Source: Candidatus Omnitrophota bacterium (lineage in GTDB: Bacteria; Omnitrophota; Gorgyraeia; 1-14-0-20-64-10; JACQQZ01). From it: 10,910 nucleotides of DNA. Both the position numbers and the translations under genes were made by a program. The stretch is taken from positions 1-10,910 of the forward strand of contig JACQQZ010000076.1 in the NCBI GenBank assembly GCA_016206755.1, read 5' to 3'. Under the pieces are notes generated by a model, which was not told the DNA's origin, ran no database searches, and was given only the letters and a program-made list of their open reading frames with translations. Positions 6,905 through 10,910 of this stretch are shown here, piece by piece. Every line of letters begins with the position of its first letter. The stretch's first letter is position 1.

Positions 6905-9900
6905 ATGCGCCGAAACTTCCCGATTCAAATTCGCCTTCTTGCTCTAGCAACCTGCTTTTCTTTGGGCATCCCGTCCTATTCTGTCAAAACTCCGGCCACG
7001 CTTCGCCAACAGCACGCCGGCATGGAAGAAATCGCCCGCACGCTCCATCATGCAAACCCGGCTGATTCCGGCCTGGAAGAGCTGGCTGGTGTGGAAATCG
7101 CCGAAACAACACCCGGTCAGATTGATGCACTTCTCAAATTTCGAGAGGACGCATTCAAAGAAAAAGTTTCGTGGGATGGAGATTTCGATGAGCCATTGTT
7201 CCGCAAACGACTGGATGCGCTGATTCGCCATGAGATTCCTGGGGCGTTGGTGGTTGCCCGAGCTGGCGGAGAGATTGTCGGCTATGCGGCCTCCTATCCA
7301 AAACCGCCTGCCAATTCTACAGGAGAAATCTCCGAGCTGGCCGTCGATCTCCGCTACGAGCGCAAAGGCCTTGGATCAAAGTTGTTTGCTCAGGCGCTGG
7401 AGGGATTGGTTCGTTTTGCGGGCATCGCGACGGTTCAAGTGCAAGACTTCTCAACGGCCGGGGCTGTTGGTCAGATGGCCGAGAAATCTGGTTTTGCGCG
7501 GGAGGATGGCTCAGGGTATTCCTATCGCCTGCAATTACCTCCCATTGCATTGGCGCCGGCTTCAGGATTGCCGATTTATCTGGAGCGCGGCCGTACGCAT
7601 CGGATTTTTGGGCCGGATAATGAACCATGGGGCGATCCGCCTGATCTGCGCACGGCGGGTGATATGAGGGAAGTCCTCGTTGATCCCGATGTGGTGGGTT
7701 ACAACATGAATGAAATAGTTGAGTATCGGATGTATCGCGATCGAGCGCTTGCGGAGCATCGTTCATCTGCTTCTGAGCACAAGCTCCGCTATGATGTCAC
7801 TGTGATCGCGCCTTCCGATGACGCGCACCGCTTCGGCGCCGAGTTGGTAAAAACGTACGGCCATTACCATCCCCCGCGAGCTCCGGAGGTTCTGCCGGAA
7901 GTTTACGAAGTGCTTTACGGCGAGGCCTGGTTCCTTCTTCAAAAACCAAGCGCAGCGGATTCTAACGTGATTGGAGACATTGTTTTGATCAAAGCGCGGG
8001 CGGGGGAGAAGGCAATCATGCTGCCTGGCTATGGCCATGTGACGATCAACCCCTCGGCGACTGAACCGATTGTCATGGCCAATTGGGTGAGTTCTGCATT
8101 TCAATCGGATTATACGCAATACCGGCAGCATCACGGCGCGGCCGTTTATGTATCCTTGGTCCCTGACTCGCCGGGGCAGGTGCAGATTCTCCGGAATCCG
8201 GCTTATTCGACATTGCCCGATGCCGTCAGGATTGCCCGTCCGATTCCCGCGCTAATGGAATTCGGTCTTGAGGATAACCGGCCGATGTATCAATTGATTT
8301 TTACCGCCCCCACCAAACTTGGATTTTTAAACGCCCCAGAAAATTTTTCGCCGGAATTTGGTCGGGCGTTGATTTGGATTGGACCAGTCCGAATTGGCGA
8401 TACGATGCCCGCCGGTTTGGAAGAATGGGCGCAGCGCAGCGGGGATTATTATCAAGGGGCAAACGTTGCCGTCATTGGAGGGACCGGTTTTGTCGGCGGT
8501 CATTATCTGCGTCAATTGCATGATCGATACGGATCCAATATTGCATCGGTTCGTGCATTGACTCGCATCCCCGCTCGGTTGAATGCTGCACAGTTTTCAG
8601 ATTCTCCCGGAGCAGGTAAGCTTGCGCTTGAGCAAGGAGATCATCTGCTAGCCCAAGACATTCAGCGCACAATTGGAGGGGCAAAACTTGTTGTCGATAC
8701 GGCAGGGCTGGCTTGGCAGCATTTGCCGGGTGGCGTTCCGGCCACTCTGACCGATGAGCTTTTGCAGAACGCGATGAGCGCCGGTTTGATCGGCCTTTTG
8801 CTGGCCGATGATCAGCGATTGGTTTGGACATCCAGCAATGCCGGCGATTATATGTTTGCACGCTTGACCGCGCCTGAGCGGAACCAACTCATGCAAGAAA
8901 TCAATGAACGCGCCGCCCGATACGTCGATTGGCTGGGACAACAGCCCGGTCTTGCCATCGCCGACGAAACGTTTCGGCAATTCATCGAATCGGATTTGGC
9001 CGAACCCGACCACATCCCAGCTCAATTTGTGCCGCAAGAAGGCAAGCCGGCGGTTTCTTTTGCGCACGAGTACAGCTACCCCTATTCCAAACTGCTCGGT
9101 CAGCAGATCTTGGAATTGATTGCCCGACGGGACAATAGGGACATTCGAGTCCTCAAAATCTCTGATGTTTATGGACCAGGTCAGGGCTTGGGTCAGGAAT
9201 ACTGGGATCCTTCCTACAAAGGCGGTCGATTGGCTGCACGGCGTTTGCAGCGCTTTATTGCTGTCGCTGAAGCGATCCGTACAGGGCAATATCAACCGTG
9301 GAATCGTCCAAACCCGCAGGATGGATACATCCTTCAAAATGGGATGCTTCATCAGACGGTATTCAATGATTATGCGGCGCCGACCCACGTCAGAGATGTC
9401 GTGGAGATGATTCATCGGGTCGCGGCGTTGGATGTGGAGCCGGGTCCGGAACGAAAAGTGGTTTTTGAAGTGGCCGCACCTTGGATTCCGAACAATGCCA
9501 TGGCCGATGCTGTGATCAATGCCGTGAATGACGTTGATGATCCAGACAGGACAATTCATGTTGCGGTTCTTCCGGCGAAGCAGCCGATTCTTCGTCGAGA
9601 ACCGGCCAATGCCAGCGGTGATTTGGCTTTGTTGGGCATGGCCGGGACGCTGACACCGCTGGATCAAGGAATCCGAGAATGGCTGGCCGGGTGGCGGTTG
9701 GACGCCGCGATTCAGCAGGCACGGAATCGAAAAGCGGTTTACCTGTTTGGGCCATCCCTACCGTCCGATGTGCAAGCGATGGCAGCAGCGCTCCAGCGGC
9801 GCGGTATGTCTCAAGTCGTGGTTCTTGCGGATGATCCGGATACAATGCAGTCGCAATTAGATGGCAAAGTGCTTGAGTGGACCGATTCCCGGATATTTTC

Positions 9901-10141
9901 GGTTTTGCCGGAACTTTATGTCTACGCTTCAGAAGACGATCAGGTTGCAGATCAGGCAATGGAGGATCTGAGTCAAACAGAGTTTACGGTTCATCACGGC
10001 GGTGTTATTGATGACGCCGAACGATTTTTCCGGTTGGTATTCCAAGCCACCGGCGTTCCAGAAAGTTATCTTTCGGAGGAACATTGGCGGCAAATGTTCC
10101 AGGCATTGCAATCGGCCGCCGGCCTCGAACAAGCAGCATAA
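6905..10141 (+). CDS. Multidomain fusion: signal-like N-terminus, GNAT, cupin glucose-6-phosphate isomerase, NAD(P)-dependent epimerase
   Basis: A 1078-residue protein joining three enzyme families. Residues 1-26 (Arg-Arg, then a hydrophobic stretch with LLALATCFSLGI) look like a signal peptide. About 63-211 is a GNAT N-acetyltransferase with the RKGLG acetyl-CoA loop near 153-157. About 222-459 is a cupin resembling archaeal-type glucose-6-phosphate isomerase: His320 and His322 in GHYH, Glu332 in EVYEVLYG and His378 in GYGH match the metal ligands. About 517-890 is an extended short-chain dehydrogenase/epimerase with GGTGFVGG at 525-532, Ser643/644 and the YxxxK pair Tyr725/Lys729. Residues about 944-1078 are unrecognised. 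The frame extends upstream into cydB, but ATG 6905 fits the hydrophobic start and the promoter. By inference it acts on a sugar or sugar nucleotide; order and substrate are unknown. A signal peptide on acetyl-CoA and NAD(P) enzymes is odd: either the N-terminus is only an anchor or the domains are non-catalytic. Domain calls are by motif, not by search. Confidence 0.85.
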   Translation: MRRNFPIQIRLLALATCFSLGIPSYSVKTPATLRQQHAGMEEIARTLHHANPADSGLEELAGVEIAETTPGQIDALLKFREDAFKEKVSWDGDFDEPLFRKRLDALIRHEIPGALVVARAGGEIVGYAASYPKPPANSTGEISELAVDLRYERKGLGSKLFAQALEGLVRFAGIATVQVQDFSTAGAVGQMAEKSGFAREDGSGYSYRLQLPPIALAPASGLPIYLERGRTHRIFGPDNEPWGDPPDLRTAGDMREVLVDPDVVGYNMNEIVEYRMYRDRALAEHRSSASEHKLRYDVTVIAPSDDAHRFGAELVKTYGHYHPPRAPEVLPEVYEVLYGEAWFLLQKPSAADSNVIGDIVLIKARAGEKAIMLPGYGHVTINPSATEPIVMANWVSSAFQSDYTQYRQHHGAAVYVSLVPDSPGQVQILRNPAYSTLPDAVRIARPIPALMEFGLEDNRPMYQLIFTAPTKLGFLNAPENFSPEFGRALIWIGPVRIGDTMPAGLEEWAQRSGDYYQGANVAVIGGTGFVGGHYLRQLHDRYGSNIASVRALTRIPARLNAAQFSDSPGAGKLALEQGDHLLAQDIQRTIGGAKLVVDTAGLAWQHLPGGVPATLTDELLQNAMSAGLIGLLLADDQRLVWTSSNAGDYMFARLTAPERNQLMQEINERAARYVDWLGQQPGLAIADETFRQFIESDLAEPDHIPAQFVPQEGKPAVSFAHEYSYPYSKLLGQQILELIARRDNRDIRVLKISDVYGPGQGLGQEYWDPSYKGGRLAARRLQRFIAVAEAIRTGQYQPWNRPNPQDGYILQNGMLHQTVFNDYAAPTHVRDVVEMIHRVAALDVEPGPERKVVFEVAAPWIPNNAMADAVINAVNDVDDPDRTIHVAVLPAKQPILRREPANASGDLALLGMAGTLTPLDQGIREWLAGWRLDAAIQQARNRKAVYLFGPSLPSDVQAMAAALQRRGMSQVVVLADDPDTMQSQLDGKVLEWTDSRIFSVLPELYVYASEDDQVADQAMEDLSQTEFTVHHGGVIDDAERFFRLVFQATGVPESYLSEEHWRQMFQALQSAAGLEQAA

Positions 10142-10153
10142 TTGCGCTACAAT
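10125..10153 (+). promoter_or_regulatory. Predicted promoter of coaX inside the end of the fusion gene
   Basis: TACAAT at 10148-10153 matches five of six -10 consensus bases; a weak -35-like TCGAAC lies at 10125-10130 with 17 bases between them. The -35 falls in the last codons of the upstream gene. The -10 box ends 7 bases before the ATG at 10161, so the transcript would start at or next to the start codon. No Shine-Dalgarno sequence is visible. The weak -35 makes the call tentative. Confidence 0.4.
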
Positions 10154-10160
10154 GCTCTCA

Positions 10161-10910
10161 ATGCTTCTAGCCATTGATATCGGAAACACCAACATTGTGG
10201 TGGGCGTCTACGACCGCGACCGGCTGGTCGAGTCCGGGCGCATGTCAACCACCCCTGAGCGCACCATTGACGAATACGCCATCCTCCTTGCCGGACTTTT
10301 GGAGCGCTTGCAGGTTCCCCCGGCCTCCGTTACGCAAATTTTGATTGTCAGCGTTGTTCCGAAAGCCACCGCCTTCGTCAAAGCAGCCCTCAAAGAGATC
10401 TGCCGGCCAAAGCCGCTGGTGGTCGGCGAGGACAGACCGATCCCGATGAAAAATCTCTACAAAGATCCTAGGCAAGTGGGCAATGACCGGCTGGTCAATG
10501 CCGTTGCAGCCCGCGAAAAATATGGCGCCCCTGTATTCGTCGTTGATTTTGGAACGGCCATCACGGTGGATGTGGTCTCGGGGAAAGGGGCCTATCTGGG
10601 AGGCGTGATTGCGCCGGGGCTGGAAATTTCTCTGGATGCTCTTGCCAACCGCGCTGCTTTGCTCCCGCGCGTCGAGCTGGAAGACCCAAAGGCGGTTTTA
10701 GGCCGCGACACGGTGACTTCCATGCAGAGTGGAATCGCCTACGGCTACGGGGCATTATGCGATGGCCTGGTTCGTAAGCTTCAAAAGGCGGCCCGTATCA
10801 AAAAGGCGCTCGTCATTGCCACCGGCGGGCACGCCCCATTTATTGCACGGTACTGTCAAACCGTAGATAAAGTTGATCCAACGCTGACTTTGGACGGCCT
10901 CTTCCTGCTC
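10161..10910 (+). CDS. coaX: Type III pantothenate kinase, 3'-truncated by window
   Basis: CoaX phosphorylates pantothenate, the first step of coenzyme A synthesis; it belongs to the ASKHA kinase superfamily and, unlike type I enzymes, is not strongly feedback-inhibited by CoA. The frame is open from 10161 to the window end, giving 250 residues of an expected 255-260, so only a few C-terminal residues are probably missing. Motifs visible: the phosphate loop IDIGNTN at residues 5-11, the pantothenate-site GNDRLVNA, the second phosphate loop DFGTAITVD, GGVIAPG, and a C-terminal ATGG loop. The start is set at 10161 (MLLAIDIGNT), as family members typically begin there; an in-frame ATG at 10152 would overlap the putative -10 box. 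CoaX is often next to birA in other bacteria; here the two are separated by about 7.3 kb of unrelated genes. Confidence 0.96.
   Translation, partial: MLLAIDIGNTNIVVGVYDRDRLVESGRMSTTPERTIDEYAILLAGLLERLQVPPASVTQILIVSVVPKATAFVKAALKEICRPKPLVVGEDRPIPMKNLYKDPRQVGNDRLVNAVAAREKYGAPVFVVDFGTAITVDVVSGKGAYLGGVIAPGLEISLDALANRAALLPRVELEDPKAVLGRDTVTSMQSGIAYGYGALCDGLVRKLQKAARIKKALVIATGGHAPFIARYCQTVDKVDPTLTLDGLFLL

Noticed and set aside
6917..6955. Lipoprotein signal (Cys in LATC) in the fusion protein
   Set aside because: Thr directly before Cys does not fit the usual Gly/Ala/Ser of a lipobox, so an ordinary signal peptide or anchor is preferred.
8648..9667. Minus-strand open frame of 339 codons opposite the epimerase part of the fusion gene
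   Set aside because: Despite its length it shows no recognisable domain, while the plus strand here carries catalytic SDR motifs; treated as a shadow.
10152..10160. Alternative ATG at 10152 for coaX
   Set aside because: It adds only three residues, overlaps the putative -10 box and departs from the usual family start of MLLAIDIGNT.

Overview
This is a gene-dense bacterial stretch with every supported gene on the plus strand. It has no RNA genes, CRISPR array, recognisable transposase, or gene-free stretch longer than about 80 bases. Base composition is moderately GC-rich. Short overlaps (uvrB/birA, birA/amidotransferase, cydA/cydB) give it an operon-like look. The organism cannot be fixed from the sequence alone. 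A signal-peptide-bearing protein that fuses several 'soluble' enzyme domains reminds me of the large multidomain proteins of uncultured Omnitrophota (formerly OP3), so that phylum is my tentative guess; a related deep-branching phylum is equally possible.

Layout: (1) 1-1896 is the 3' part of uvrB (excinuclease subunit B); the ATP-binding Walker A end lies before the window. (2) 1878-2837 is birA, a biotin-protein ligase with an N-terminal winged helix. (3) 2834-3550 is a stand-alone class I glutamine amidotransferase. (4) 3560-3612 holds two similar short palindromes, the second inside the annotated start of the next gene. (5) 3593-4447 is a class I SAM-dependent methyltransferase of unknown substrate. 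(6) 4454-5821 and 5805-6827 are cydA and cydB, the two subunits of a cytochrome bd quinol oxidase. (7) 6905-10141 is a 1078-residue fusion: signal-peptide-like N-terminus, GNAT acetyltransferase, cupin-type (archaeal-type) glucose-6-phosphate isomerase, extended NAD(P)-dependent epimerase/dehydratase, and an unrecognised C-terminal region. (8) 10161-10910 is coaX (type III pantothenate kinase), cut by the window end probably only a few residues short of its stop.

The genes do not form one pathway. uvrB is DNA repair, birA and coaX are cofactor metabolism (biotin attachment, coenzyme A), and cydAB is oxygen respiration or scavenging. The most unusual object is the fusion protein, whose three enzyme domains keep most signature residues and together suggest sugar or sugar-nucleotide chemistry. 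Its signal-like N-terminus is hard to reconcile with domains that normally need acetyl-CoA and NAD(P). The fusion gene and coaX each have a promoter-like sequence whose -10 box lies only 7 to 9 bases before the start codon, which suggests leaderless or near-leaderless transcripts.
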